From positions 1,725,501 to 1,789,500 of the forward strand of contig JAOTOM010005183.1 in assembly GCA_034440615.1 (NCBI GenBank): a stretch of 64,000 nucleotides of DNA, read 5' to 3'. Numbering within the stretch: the first letter of the stretch is position 1; each line of letters starts with the position of its first letter. Position numbers and translations under genes: made by a program. This DNA comes from Ashinkailepas kermadecensis. Its lineage: Eukaryota > Arthropoda > Thecostraca > Neolepadidae. The notes under the pieces were generated by a model that was not told the DNA's origin, made no database searches, and was given only the letters and a program-made list of their open reading frames with translations. Below, piece by piece: positions 1 through 11,715 of the stretch.

Positions 1-1665
1 GGGACTGAGAAATTGTCGTTTAAGCTTACTTATGACATCAAGCTGGTGGGAATGACTAACAGTAGTGATGCATCTAGCTATATTCAGTTAGACTTGGTGG
101 ACATAGAAGTGGGTTGATCAATGGGAGATATCTTTAAGATATGTTCAGCACCAGCCCCGCCAGCTCGCTGGAATCTAGAGACCAGCGGGAAGATTCTTCT
201 GGTCGAGAAAGCATTAAGACATTGGTTTGTTTTGGCACTTAGGTATTTATCCACATTTACTTATTTATACCCTGGCATGGCACAGTTCTCAGCGAAAAAA
301 AAAATATTATTGCTATTGCGTTTTGCGTAAATGATGCATCATGCCAAGAAGAAACAAGACATCAATATGAAATCATGTTTCCCATTCTTGAACCATACCA
401 AGAGCCTACAAACAATAGGAGGCCCCCTTTCGGGGAGCAGGAGGTCCCCTTCCAACATTGCCCCCTGGAAGAATTTCGTGGTGACGCCACTGGGTGGGGG
501 TTGGGGAGCTCCCATAACCCCATGCCCCAGTCCAGTGAACATTGCCGACAGCGGCCTGCTGTCGGCTGGGGAGTGACATATCTGCTTATGCCGACATCCA
601 GCCGACACCCATCCAACATGTAGCCGATGTATGGCCGATGTTGGGAAGATGTCGGACTGCTGTCGGGACGCTAACGGCCCAGTGTCGATTGGGGAATTAA
701 GTGTCGGACAACGAACGACCTGACGTCAGTTGACCGCTATTGACATGCCGAACTCAACCCGACATATGCTGATATTCCAGGTCAGTTTGCCAATGTCGGG
801 CCGACAGCGGTCCGATGTCAACTCAACACGTACGCAGGCCATTGTGCAATTCATATCAGCCTCGCATTTCGCGACGATACCGATCGACTGCCCAGCCGGC
901 GCCAATCTGGGCTCATAATCTGGGTCCAGCTTCGTAACACAACGCGCTGTCAACTTTGTTCTTTAATATACTCTGCTGTCAACCATGCGATTAGATGGAC
1001 TGGGCGTGCTGCGCGATTTTTGTGGTGATGCCTGCGTGACACCATGTGCGACGCATGAAGCATTTATAAAAACATCCTTGTCAAAACTGTGGGTGCACTC
1101 CTGGCTCCCATGTGCTGTGGCTGTGCGAAAGCCGTCTTCTTCCCAGTGGCGTCGCCACGAAATTCTTACAGGGGGGCCCTCCATTGTGTTAATGTCTCAT
1201 ATTGTTTTTAGGCTCTTATACTATGGTTCGAGGATGGGGAACATGATTTCATATTGGTTTTTGTTTATTCTTGGCATGGTGCATCATTTACTCAAAACGC
1301 AATAGCACTAGTCATTTTGACTGAAAACTGGGCCATACCAACTTGGCCATACCAGGGTATACCAGGGAAAACTGGGCCATACCAGGGTATAAATAAGTAA
1401 TATTTGGATAAATGCATCAGTGCCAAAACAAACCATCGTCTCAATGCTTTCTCGAATCTTCCCGCTGGCCTCTAGATTGCAGCGAGCTGGCGGGGCTGGT
1501 GCTAAGCATATATCTTACAGATATCTGCCATTGATCAACCCACTTTTAAGTCCTCCAAGTCTAACTGAATATAGCTAGATTCATCACTACTGTTATTTAT
1601 TCCCATCAGCTTGATGTCATAAGCAAAGCTTGAACGACCATTTCTCAGTCGAAGGACGACAATTT
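1..1665. mobile_element. Inverted-repeat (foldback) element pair, left end outside the window
   Basis: Bases 1-425 and about 1190-1665 are reverse complements at roughly 85-90 percent by eye; for example GTGGGTTGATCAATGG at 110 has its complement near 1530. The arm runs off the left edge. Where the arms approach each other each ends in a terminal-repeat-like sequence: the left arm finishes ...GTGACGCCACTG at 492 and the right arm begins CAGTGGCGTCGCCACG at 1144. This reads as two copies of one DNA transposon facing each other, or one foldback element with an unrelated core. No transposase is visible. CAGTGGCG termini are common in hAT-like elements, so that family is a guess. Confidence 0.6.
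493..1143. other. Core between the inverted arms, dense in TGTCGG/CCGACA hexamers
   Basis: Between about 545 and 870 the hexamer TGTCGG or its complement CCGACA occurs about ten times, in both orientations, several as close palindromic pairs (for example ATGTCGGGCCGACAGC near 793). No open frame looks coding. The second half (870-1143) shows nothing recognisable apart from TTCTTTAATATACTCTG at 959, which recurs at 9743. Confidence 0.5.
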
Positions 1666-2524
1666 CGTAAAGGTGACAACGAGAAGTGGATTGCATTAGT
1701 TTTTTAGCGTCATGTTAGGAATTTGTTTATTTTATAACATTTGGTGCGGGCTGCAAGGCAACTGTCACACGAGCTAAAATATATCCTCAGCGAATAAATT
1801 CACGGCAAGAACAAGCATTGAACACCAATGCATAAATGACAATACAACAATGTAACAATGTCAGTACATACATAATCCAAGCCTTCAAATTCCACGCCGT
1901 CACGCCCATCGTTTTCGCTGTGCTGTATCGTTTTGTAAATGACGTTGAGAAGGTATGGAAGCTGGGAAGCTCTAATCATGCAGGCTGTTAGTTAGCTAGT
2001 TAGTTAGTTATTGTGGTTTAGGGGCGCATCGCATGCAGGCTGTAATAACAGAAAAGAAGTTTGTTGGAAGAAAATGCATTTAAAAACATGATTCATCCCA
2101 TTTCGTATGGGGCATAGATGTTGTATTGTATGCTTATGAGGGGTAATTTGTCCCCTCAATGTTGGCTTTTCCCCATGGGCGTATGTTTAAGAAAATTATT
2201 GAGGGACCAGTGGAGTACCTATATTTGCGTCAAGCAGGAGGGGACAAACGGATTTGCAGGGGGAGGGGGGGCACCTACGCCCATTAAAAAGTCCTTGGAT
2301 TTCGACCGCTATGTTGTCAAAGGGTACATTTCGAAATAATATAATTAGTCATGAACTAAATTGTCCTGTGGAGGGGCCTAATCTACCACTATGGTTTCTG
2401 ATTGGTCGGATTTCAACCCTCACTCCACCACTCAGTTCCAAGGTTTTATTTTGGTATCCCTTGATAAGTTACCTCACACTGCTGAAATTACACCTATACC
2501 ACAAACCCGGATCGGTATCCAAAA
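1666..2524. other. Non-coding stretch, no gene seen
   Basis: AT-rich sequence with frequent stops in all frames. The only structure I can support is the short retroposon-like insert at 1989-2031. Confidence 0.6.
1989..2031 (-). mobile_element. Mini-retroposon copy 1, 43 bp, with 12-bp target duplication
   Basis: CATGCAGGCTGT at 1977-1988 is repeated exactly at 2032-2043. The 43 bases between them, read on the minus strand, begin CGATGCGCCCCTAAACC and end in a TAAC/TAGC-type tail. The same body recurs at 6896, 7313, 21487, 22136, 24728, 33163 and 33780. Perfect flanking duplications and a microsatellite-like tail point to target-primed reverse transcription; no coding capacity is present. Confidence 0.7.
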
Positions 2525-4500
2525 AAATCAAGTTGGAGTCCTCCAAAAAAGGAGAGATTCCAGCAAATAAATGTCAGGGTCAGGAAAATGGCTCTGTTGC
2601 ACCGAACATTTTTTCAAGATGCCTTCAAAAGTTGCGTATGACACCGAAAAGCATACCGGATCTCGACAAATCGAGGTGGGATACATGGCGTCAGAGGTTC
2701 GAAAAATCAGGCCGGGATTCGGACTTTTAAGAAAAAAAACAGAAAAGATCCACAAAAATCGCGTTGAGCCCAGAAAGCTGGCGTTGGGTCTCCGGAACCA
2801 CGTGCCTGGGCGCGATAAGTCGCGCTGGGACCCAGAAAAAATCGCACCGAAGCCCCAAAATCATACTGGGGCCCCACAAATGTGTGTCAGAAGCCCCAAA
2901 TATACACAGTGGGACCCTAAGAGTACAACGGTGCCAGAAAGTACAACTAACCCCCCAAAGCGCACAGAGTCTCCCAAAAAGCGATAGGGCCTTAAAACAT
3001 GCGTTGCAGCCCTAAATAAACATACCGGGAGCTCTAAGAAAAATACACTGCAAGCTCGCAAGGCGCACAGGGGCCATGAGAACGCACAAGGGCCTGGAAA
3101 AGAGGCTGGGGCCACGAAAGGCAACATGGTTCCAAAACGTACAAAACGACCGGGAGCTAAATAAACACATCGGGATCTTCGAAAACGCCCCGACACGTAA
3201 AAAATCCTCGGTGCACAAAAAAACGCAACAAAGCCCTAAAACGAGCAGGGTTTAGAAGATGTATTAGGCCCATAACTTCAAAATAAAATGTATTACCCAC
3301 CACTTTAAAATACAAAATTTTACAATTTCAGGCATTCCAGTTCATAGCACCCGGTCGCCACGACGGCAGTCAGTGCACGTGCACACCCATTTTTCGTATT
3401 CGGTGCATTCGCCACACTTCGTGCGATGCTATGGTTTCTGCTAGGCCTTCTGCGTTTTGCTAATTGCTGCCACATGATAGACATGCACCATATTTGGCGT
3501 GATGGAATGATTCGCATGGGCGTTCGCTTCGAAAAGTCGATGGATTAAATTCGATCATTAGTTTCCTACTTCCCACATTTTCTGGTAGCTATGAAATGCG
3601 GTTTCCGCTGAGCTTTGATGCACTTCATATCTTTGCTGCTATCCTCCCAGAAGGGATACCAAACCGAGGCCAAGCCTCGGCGTTTTTTTTTAGCCCGTTG
3701 CGTCTTTCTTGGTCTATGATTGTGTATTATGGCTCCAATCCATTTTTGTTAGCGGCCTAAAGCATTTTCGAACCCCCTGCTCGTTTTCGGGTTTGTAGAA
3801 TTTTTGTGCACCGAGGATTTTTTCGGACGTGTCAGGGCGTTATCGAAGATCCCGATGTATTTATTTAGCGCTGTTTTTTGTTTGTTTGTTTTGGAACCAT
3901 GTTGCCTTTTGCGGCCCCAGCCACCTTTTCAGGCTATTGTGCGTTATCATGACCCCTGTGTGCCTTGAGAGCTTCCGGTGTATTTTTTAGACCTCCCGGT
4001 ATGTATATTTATGGCTGCAACGCATGTGTTAAGGCCCTGTCGCTTTTTGTGAGACTGTGCGCTTTGGAGGGTCAGTTGTATTTTCGGCCCCCGTTGTGCT
4101 CTTAGGGTCCCGATGTGTTTATTTTGGGCTTCTGACGCACACTTGTGGGGCCAAAGTACAATTTTGTGGCTTCGGTACGATGTTTCTAGGTCCCAGAGTG
4201 GCTTATCGCACCCAGGCGCGTGGTTCCGGAGACCCAACCCCAGTATTCTGGGCTCAATACGATTTTGTGAAACTTTTCTGAATTTTTTTTAAAGTCCGAA
4301 TCCCGGCCTGATTTCTCGAGCACTTGGCGCCATGTTTTTGTATCCCACCTCGATTGTTCGAGATCCGAATTGTTTTTCGGTGACGTACGCAATTTGTGAA
4401 GGCATCTGATAATATGTTCGGTGCTCCAGAGCCATTTTTTTACCTGGGCATTTAGTTGCTGGAATCCATCCTTATTTTGGAGGGCTCCAGCTTGATTTGT
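2525..4500. repeat. Large inverted repeat, arms about 730 bp around a 510-bp core
   Basis: The arm at 2525-3255 is matched in reverse complement by 3765-4500; for example AAAATGGCTCTGTTGCACCG near 2584 pairs with the segment near 4430, and the CCTCGGTGCACAAAAA region at 3207 pairs with 3820. Within the arms the sequence is itself a degenerate tandem of about 30-35 bp units (GGGCCC-type boundary followed by an AAAATCGCGCTG-like stretch). The core 3256-3764 is unique and non-coding. Overlapping frames in both arms are shadows of the repeat, not genes. Confidence 0.75.
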
Positions 4501-5370
4501 GTTTGTGTTTGTGGTCACACTGTGCTTACGTGTGGCCCTAGACGGCAATTTTTTAGAGCCTCGACGGATGGGAATTGTGGGTCCCAAGTGCGATATTTGG
4601 GGGGCCCGGTTCGAGTTTGTGCGATGCGTTGTATTTAGCTGTGACCCCAACGCGATTTTGGCGGTTTCTGTCGCATTTTTTCGGGCCTCGGAGCGAGTTT
4701 TCCGGGGCTCGCCGTATTTATTTGGAGACCCATACGCGAATTCTGGTGGACCGACGCGAATTTTGGTGGCCCCAGCGCGATTTTTCAGGCCCCAACACGA
4801 TTCTTGCGCGCTTATCCCTCTCAGGATGGAGGGGGCATTTTCCCCTTTGATATAGCACTGCGGCGACTGAAGGAGTATTTTTTTTTGTCCCAGAGTGACA
4901 TTCCGGTTAAAATTGATTTTGGGGGCAGCTGCAACTTTTGGGGCCCCGGCGCGACCTTCTGAGCCTCCAGTGTGATTTTCAAGGACTGCGACGCGACTTT
5001 TTTGGGTCCAATGTGATCTTTTGGGCCCCGACGTCATTTTCTTGGATCCCTAGCGCGAGCTATAGCGGCCTCGACACTTTTTGGGGGTCCAATGCGTTTT
5101 GAAGGCTTTTGGCGGCATTGTTGGGCCCCCAGAGTGATTATTCATGTCCGGATTGTTCTTCGTTGCTCCGGCTTCATTTGTTTTGGTCCCAATGAGACTG
5201 TTGGGGCACGGTACGACCTGTCGTGCCCCTGGCATGATTTTCGTGGTCCGGGCGTGAATTTTTGGTACCCCAGGCTCAGCGTAATTTGCGGGGGCCCCGG
5301 CCGGATCTTTTGGGACCCATATCGTGATATTAAAATACCCAGACTCGACTCTTACTATTTCTTAGGGGGT
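4501..5370. repeat. Degenerate GC-rich satellite, about 30-bp unit
   Basis: Continuation of the arm repeat beyond the inverted segment. Units resemble GGGGCCCCGGCGCGATTTTT, separated by variable spacers, repeated about 25 times with heavy divergence. The minus-strand frame of about 280 codons across 4186-5037 is a by-product of the stop-poor repeat. Confidence 0.6.
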
Positions 5371-6895
5371 TCTTCTTGCAAATAATAGGCCTCCTGTCGC
5401 GTCGTCTCAAGGTGCCTCATTTCTCTTCTAGCTTTTTCAAATTAGGGGCCTCCTCTCACGTCTTGAGGGCCTCCTGCTCTGCGTTCTCCTGCTCTGCGCT
5501 CTGGATTCGATCTTTACCCATCTTAGGGGTGGTCTCTTATCTCCTGGTGGACTCCTCTTCTCTCCCAGGCGCCTCCTCTGCCAAATTACTGGCAACCTTT
5601 CCTATCTTAGTGGCTTTGTTATTTCCCGGCGACCTTCTTAGCCGTCTTCGAGCCTTCTTTTCCGCTTGGGAGCCATCTTTCTTATCCAATGGCCTTTCTC
5701 TCCTATTTTAGGGGCCTCCTCGTTCATCAATGGGTCTCGTTTCCAATCTTGTGTCGTTCTCTTCCGAATTAGGTGCCTCCTGCCACGTCTCTGGATCATC
5801 CTTTTCTATGTCGGTGGAACCTCATCCGTTTGGGGCCTGCTTTTGCGTCTCCGAAATCTCATCTCATATCTTCCTTCTTTTTCCGTCTTAGGGCCTCCTC
5901 TCATATTATGGGGCCTCCTTTCCGGTGTTGGAGCCTCTTTTGCAATCCTGGTTGCCTCCGTGCCATATTTGACACTCTCTTGATTTCTGGGGACTCCTAC
6001 CCTCTCCTAGGTGACTCATTTTTCAAATTAGGGGCCTACTCTCACGTCATGGGGGCCTCCTTATCTGTGTCTGGAGCCTCATTATCCTCTTAGCAGGGTG
6101 CTTTTGCGTCCCTAGTCCTAGATCTTCTCTTCCAGGTTCCTCCTCTTCCAAAATATGGGCCTCATCTGGCTGGTCTCGGTGGCCTTCTCTCATTCCTGCG
6201 GAAACCTTCTTCCCCGTCTTGGGGCCCCTATTGCGTTCGGAGAAGTCTCCCCTATCAGGTCTGAATTCTATATTGCAGGGATTCCTCTTCCGTTTTGGGG
6301 GCCTCGTTTTCCAACTTAAGAATATCCTGCCACCCATCGGAAGCCTTTTCGTCTAACCTGGGTGGCTTCTTGCCTGTCTCGGTGGCATCCTTTCCGTCCT
6401 GAGGGCCTCCTTTTCGTGCTGGGGTCTCCTTTTCATCCTGGGGCCTCCTTTTCGTCCTGGGGGCTACCTTCCTATCTCTGTTCTCTGTTCTACGTCTAGT
6501 CCTACGTCCTTTTCGTCCTTGGGTGCATCTTTTTCGTTCTAGGGGCCTCCTTTTCGTCCTGGGGCCTCCTTTTAGTCCTGGGGGGCCTCCTCCCAATCTC
6601 TGTTCTACGTCTTGGGGCATCCTTTTTGTCCTGGGGGCCTCCTTTTCGTCCTGGGGGCCACCTCACAATCTCTGTTCTACGTCTTAGGGGTCTCCTTTTC
6701 GTACTGGTGGCCTCCTTTTCGTCCTGGGGGCCTCCTTCTCGTCCTGGGTGCCACCTCACAATCTCTGTTCTACGTCTTAGGGGCTTCCTTTTCGTCCTGG
6801 GGGCCTCCTTTTCGTCCTGGGACCTCATCCCAATCTCTGTTCTACGCCTTTGGGGCATCCTTTTCGTCCTTTGGTGCATCCTTTTCGTCCTGGGG

Positions 6896-6939
6896 TTGGT
6901 TGGTTGATTGTTGGAGTGTAGGGGCGCATGGTCTGCGTC
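6896..6939 (-). mobile_element. Mini-retroposon copy 2, inside the minisatellite
   Basis: 44 bp read on the minus strand as GACGCAGACCATGCGCCCCT followed by an AACAATCAACCAACCAA-type tail. It sits between two TTTCGTCCTGGGG stretches, but since that is the satellite unit the duplication is not independent evidence here. Confidence 0.6.
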
Positions 6940-7312
6940 TTTCGTCCTGGGGGCCTCATTTTCGTCCTGGGAGCCTCCTTTTCGTCCTGGGGGCCTCCTT
7001 TTCGTCCTGGGAGCCTCCTTTTCGTCCAGGGGGCCTCTTCCCAATCTCTGTTCTACGTCTTGGTGCCTTCCTTTTCGTCCTGGGGCCTCCTTTTCGTCCC
7101 GGGGGGCCTCCTTTTCGTCCTGGGGTCCTCCTCCCAATCTCTGTTCTACGTCTTAGGGGCATCCTTTTCGTCCTGGGGGCCTCCTCTTCGTCCTGGGGGC
7201 CTTCTTTTCGTCCTGGGGGCCTCCTTTTCGTCCTGGGGACCTCATCCCAATCTCTGTTCTACGTCTTTGGGGCATCCTTTTCGTCCTTTGGTGCATCCTT
7301 TTCGTCCTGGGG

Positions 7313-7356
7313 TTGGTTGGTTGATTGTTGGAGTGTAGGGGTGCATGGACTGCGTC
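7313..7356 (-). mobile_element. Mini-retroposon copy 3, duplicated with its satellite
   Basis: Nearly identical to the insert 417 bp upstream and in the same satellite context, so it was copied by segmental amplification of the minisatellite after a single insertion. Confidence 0.6.
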
Positions 7357-8245
7357 TTTCGTCCTGGGGGCCTCCTTTTCGTCCTGGGAGCCTCCTGTTC
7401 GTCCTGGGGGCCTCCTTTTCGTGCTGGGGGCCTCCTTTTCGTCCTGGGGGCCTCCTCCCAATCTCTGTTCTACGTCTTGGTGCCTTCCTTTTCGTCCTGG
7501 GGCCTCCTTTTCGTCCCGGGGGGCCTCCTTTTCGTCCCGGGGGCCTCCTCCCAATCTCTGTTCTACGTCTTGGTGCCTTCTTTTCGTCCTGGGGCCTCCT
7601 TTTCGTCCTGGGGGCCTCCTTTTCGTCCTGGGGGTCTGCTTCCAATCTCTGTTCTACGTCTTGGGGCCTCCTTTTCGTCCTTGGGTGCATCCTTTTCGTC
7701 ATGGGGTCTCCTTTTCGTCCCGGGGGGCCTCCTCTTCGTCCTGGGGGCCTCCTCCCAATCTCCGTTCTACGTCTTGAGGACTTCTTTTCGTCATGGGGGC
7801 CTCATTTTCGTCCTGGGGGCTTCCTTTTCGTCCTGGGGGCCTCCTCCCAATCTCTGTTCTACGTCTTGAGGCCTCCTTTTCGTCATGGGGGCCTCCTCCC
7901 AATCTCTTTTCTAGGTCTTGGGGCCTCTTTTTCGTCCTGGGGGCCTCCTTTTCGTCCTGGGGGCCTCCTTTTCGTCCTGGGGGCCTCCTCCCAATCTCTG
8001 TTCTACGTCTTGAGGCCTCCTTTTCGTCATGGGGGCCTCCTTTTCGTCATGGGGCCTCCTTTTCGTCCTGGGGGGCCCCCTCCCAATCTCTGTTCTACGT
8101 CTCTTATAGAGACTTGATTATATTTCCTGGTGGCCTCGTCAGTTTTGAGGCCTCATTGACAGCATGATATTCTGTCCCGTCGGCCTCCTTGCTCACCTTT
8201 TTTGCTGTGCATTTGCGGATAGGGGCCTCCTCAAATTTCAGGGGG

Positions 8246-8909
8246 GGGCGGCCCCCCCAGTTTCACGGCAGGGTGGGGGGGGGCGACTGTCCCCCCTGCC
8301 CCCCGGTGGCGACGCCCTTGCTTATTCCCATATCTTACCTTTGCTAATCGGCAGTATGGATTATAGTAGTCTCAACCTATTTAGGTCGAACTGTTGGGCG
8401 CCATAAACGCGCAGAATACCAAGCAGAATACGACGCGTTTTCGATACGTGGTGGGACCCCGGGTGCTGTTGTCTAACCTGTCGGCTCAATTGAAGGTTTG
8501 TTAGCTGTCATTTATTAAACATGTGAGGCAGGGTGGGAATTAAGGCACTTCTTAAGAGATTTTATCTCTGAAGACATTTTTGCACTCCGGGTTCATACTG
8601 GATAGGATGGGCTTTACATGTACTCCGACACAAATGTGGGAACAAAGATATCAATAAAAACAAACACAGAACGACACCCAAAAAAAACGCTGGTTATTCC
8701 ACTTACGGTCACCACTCAAACTAATCACTTTTTGTAGCAGTCAGCAGCCGGACCACATCTTCACACACTCCATCAATCTCAACCACCGGAATTGCCGACA
8801 ACAACGCGCCAACAGCAACTTGCAGGATGATGCGCATGCGCACTTAGAACACTGTTCTCCGGCTCTGGAGCAGCGTCTCGGAATACTTGCGTTCCTCCCA
8901 CCCGCCTTG
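8246..8909. other. Non-coding, with a G/C-run transposon-like end
   Basis: At 8240-8320 runs of G and C precede CCCCCGGTGGCGACGCCC, a form typical of DNA-transposon ends in invertebrates. The partner end is not found. The rest is AT-rich and shows nothing. Confidence 0.35.
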
Positions 8910-8917
8910 CTTCCACC

Positions 8918-9328
8918 CAGTGGCGCAACCAGGATTTCAGTTCGGGGGGGGGCAGGGTTGGAGAGCGGGCTCCCTCGCAAGCGGGCCCCCCTCATGTTAT
9001 AAAAAAGTCTGCGGAAAACATGCACTTACTTTTGAGCGGGCCCCTATGTTTGTAAAACTTCGCAGAAATAAAAGCACTTTTCCTTTATCAGGGGCCCCGG
9101 TTCGAGGCGGGCCCTGGTTAAAACGGGCCCCCAGATTTTCAGTTGGTTCAAAGGGCCCCTGATTCGAGCCACAGATCCGCTTCGCGGGTCCCTAGCCAGG
9201 GCTCTGAGTAGGGTGGCCCACTCCGAGCCAGGGGCCCGCTTCGCGGGCCCCTGGCTCGGAGCGGGCCCCCAAAAAATTTCGGGGGGGGCCATGGCCCCTT
9301 GGCCCCCCCCCCTGGGGTTGCGCTACTG
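8918..9328. mobile_element. hAT-like MITE with 8-bp target duplication
   Basis: The left end CAGTGGCGCAACCAGG at 8918 and the right end CCTGGGGTTGCGCTACTG ending at 9328 are imperfect inverted terminal repeats. The flanks CTTCCACC (8910-8917) and CTCCCACC (9329-9336) match at 7 of 8 bases, the 8-bp duplication length known for hAT and P elements. The interior of about 400 bp has G/C runs and inverted GGGCCC motifs and no transposase, so it is non-autonomous. Confidence 0.65.
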
Positions 9329-9336
9329 CTCCCACC

Positions 9337-10403
9337 CTATAGTGGGAAACTTTGATAGTTTTAAGAGACGTTCTCCGGAGTCCCGGAGGCCACCGATCAG
9401 AATTGGCTGCGTTAGCGTTTTCTGTTCTGAAATCTGTCTGTAAACCAATCAATGCAAGGTATTTTGTATAATATGTCATAACCATTAGCAACTTTGAACA
9501 CATGGTTAACAATGTCCACACAAGTTACCAGTAAACACAAGACCTTGACTGATCCTTTGCTTTGATCACATCCAACTGTGTATTTGGAATATCACATCAC
9601 ATTTGGAATATTATACTATAGGATTCTATAATCCACCAGATGTCCACCACATTCTAGTAAAATATCGCATATTCTAGCTGGACGTCACCAAGGCACAGTA
9701 TATACTAGATCTGAGATAATACTAAATCTGGTTGTACCCGTTCTTTAATATACTCTGGCGTGTGCGGTAGCGGAGTTGCGTTCGTATTACGTGGGAAATT
9801 GTCTGCGTAGGTAGGTAAGTGCTCTGAGCTGAGGGTGAAGTGTGAAGTATTTTTGTTTGTTTTTCATATGGCTAGCCTTGTACTGAGACCAACAGTGAAA
9901 GGAAAACGCATTTCTCTTGTGAGTTATAAGAAGCGAAACAGTGCCGATTATTACGGGTCACTGCCGGGCGGTGCCATCCATTGTTCACTTCTTTGTTTGT
10001 ATTTTTTGGCATTTGATTTGACCCAAAATGAGAATGATATTACTTATGCATATTATGTAGGTACTGATTTAGGTTTTTCCGGTTGGTTACTGGTAAACAG
10101 ATTCCATGCATACAAAAATAATGTCCATGAAAATGTACTCCGGAATAAATCGGTATGCACTCCGACTCCCAACCCGGAAAGTAAGTTTCCCACTCTGATG
10201 TGAGGTGTTTCATTAACTATCTCACACTTTTTCATCCAATTAATCAACGAATGTGTTTGACGGCCACAACTTTACGCGACCATAGGATGATTGTCGGAAA
10301 AATAGGCTTTTCCTGGATTCTTGGCATCTCTAAGCATTATCTCCCAGGAAATTATCATTTTCTTCAACTTTTGAGGTTCAATGGTGCTGTTTGACAATGA
10401 ACT
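9337..10403. other. Unannotated stretch with one unsupported frame
   Basis: No recognisable element. A plus-strand frame of 122 codons (9835-10203) has no family resemblance, no repeat structure and no splice or polyadenylation context, so I do not call it a gene. Confidence 0.4.
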
Positions 10404-11106
10404 CTCACCTGGTTGGCTCCCCATATACTCAAGCATCACTCACCCAGAGATGAGTTCCGTGCCCGATGAGGGGAGCCCGTATCTGCAGGTACGCCAGTCC
10501 CCTAGATTAAGGAAAATATTGTTATCAGATAGTCAGGGCAAGACACAGGAACTGGAAAGTGTACCTTAAGCAGAATTTGTATGCTTAGAGTAGCCACTAC
10601 ATTCTGCTAATATTTTGCTGTCAGTCAAGATTTCTGAAAAAGAAAATATAGAGATTAAATACAGAGATTGAATACAGAGATTGAGTACAGAGATTGAATA
10701 CAGAGATTGAATGTAGATATATAGAGATCTCTATATTCTGAATATAGAGAAGTTAAGCTACTCGTCATGTTTGATTAGTATATTATCATGGTTAATCTAT
10801 TCAATATATTCATGCAACAATGTGCAGAGATTTGAGTGCAATGCAGCTTTAAATGCACCCAGATCCGTTAAGGTTACTACATCAGGCAATGAGTTCCAAG
10901 TGGCACAACATCTGAGGCTAAAAAATATCTTCCTACAATCCACTGATGCACGCCTGTGAGCCAATTTCAGTGAGTATCCACGTGTGTTCACCAATGGTGC
11001 CAGCACAAACATGTCAGGGATCTTAATGGCAGAATGACCATGAAAAATCTTCCAACATTTGATAATGTCTGCTCGAATCAATCTACCTTTCATCGAGTAC
11101 AGACCT
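10404..11106 (-). mobile_element. 3' end of a CR1/Jockey-group LINE, 5'-truncated
   Basis: Matches 12462-13155 at about 95 percent by eye, ending abruptly at 11106, as expected from 5' truncation. It encodes the tail of the reverse-transcriptase protein (residues such as GRLIRADIIKCWKIFHGH) and a 3' UTR with a tandem GAGATTGAATACA repeat (10655-10735). The LINE 3' terminus on the minus strand is at 10404. Confidence 0.8.
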
Positions 11107-11715
11107 GCGATAAAGTGCCCAATATTCATTGCAAAGTACAAATTGAGATCCTGATGCCACACATTTTCTGTAATTTTGAAGTTTAAGGTGATTTTTGAAT
11201 TTCTCAGAATTTCTTTTTCCAATGTGATGTTCATGAATGGGTAAATTTGGAGATCGAGGTAACTTAATTATTTTTTATTTTTTAATACTATGCTTTTTGA
11301 CCTGGTTAATATGATGCAACCACATGCAATCTCCACAAATGATTACTTTTAAGTCAATGGTGGTTGATACAATTGATGACTTCATAGGCACAATACAGAG
11401 GAAATGTGATATAGGTATTAATGGTATTTTATGAGTTAATTAATACTGCAAATATTTACATACCTCAATGGGATCATCCTGGCTGTGGCTTGTCTGTACC
11501 TTCATGGTGTCAGACTGACCAGCATACCGTTGAAACTGTGGCTTATAAAGCTTCAATGCTTCAAGAAGGAAAGTATAAATATCACTGCTGTGGAATTTCT
11601 TTAAAAAAAACAAATACTGGCAGACCTTGGAACAATTTGAGCAAATAACCGCACTGGGAACAACACTGTTGTTGGGAAATTCTAAGCTTGTGTGATTGTC
11701 CTCAAAATAAAGCAT
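11107..11715. other. Non-coding, nothing recognised
   Basis: AT-rich sequence without an identifiable element; short frames on either strand show no family features. Confidence 0.5.

Larger units (their letters stand above)
5371..8245. repeat. Minisatellite block, 20-bp unit, degenerate at the left and homogenised at the right
   Basis: From about 6400 to 8100 the unit CTGGGGGCCTCCTTTTCGTC (20 bp) is repeated almost exactly, punctuated every few units by CCCAATCTCTGTTCTACGTC. From 5371 to about 6400 the same theme is diverged. A higher-order duplication of 417 bp is visible: the segment at 6896 recurs at 7313 with the same embedded insert. Long open frames on both strands (up to about 500 codons) exist only because the unit has no stops; the translation is a 20-residue simple repeat with no gene-like features. 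Confidence 0.85.

Noticed and set aside
4186..5037. 283-codon minus-strand frame
   Set aside because: Lies in a degenerate satellite and inverted repeat; composition follows the repeat and there is no family resemblance or gene context.
6612..8117. 501-codon plus-strand frame (and similar frames on the minus strand)
   Set aside because: It exists only because the 20-bp minisatellite unit lacks stops; the product is a simple 20-residue repeat and several frames on both strands are equally open.
9835..10203. 122-codon plus-strand frame
   Set aside because: No recognisable domain, ordinary AT-rich flanks, and length within chance expectation for 64 kb.
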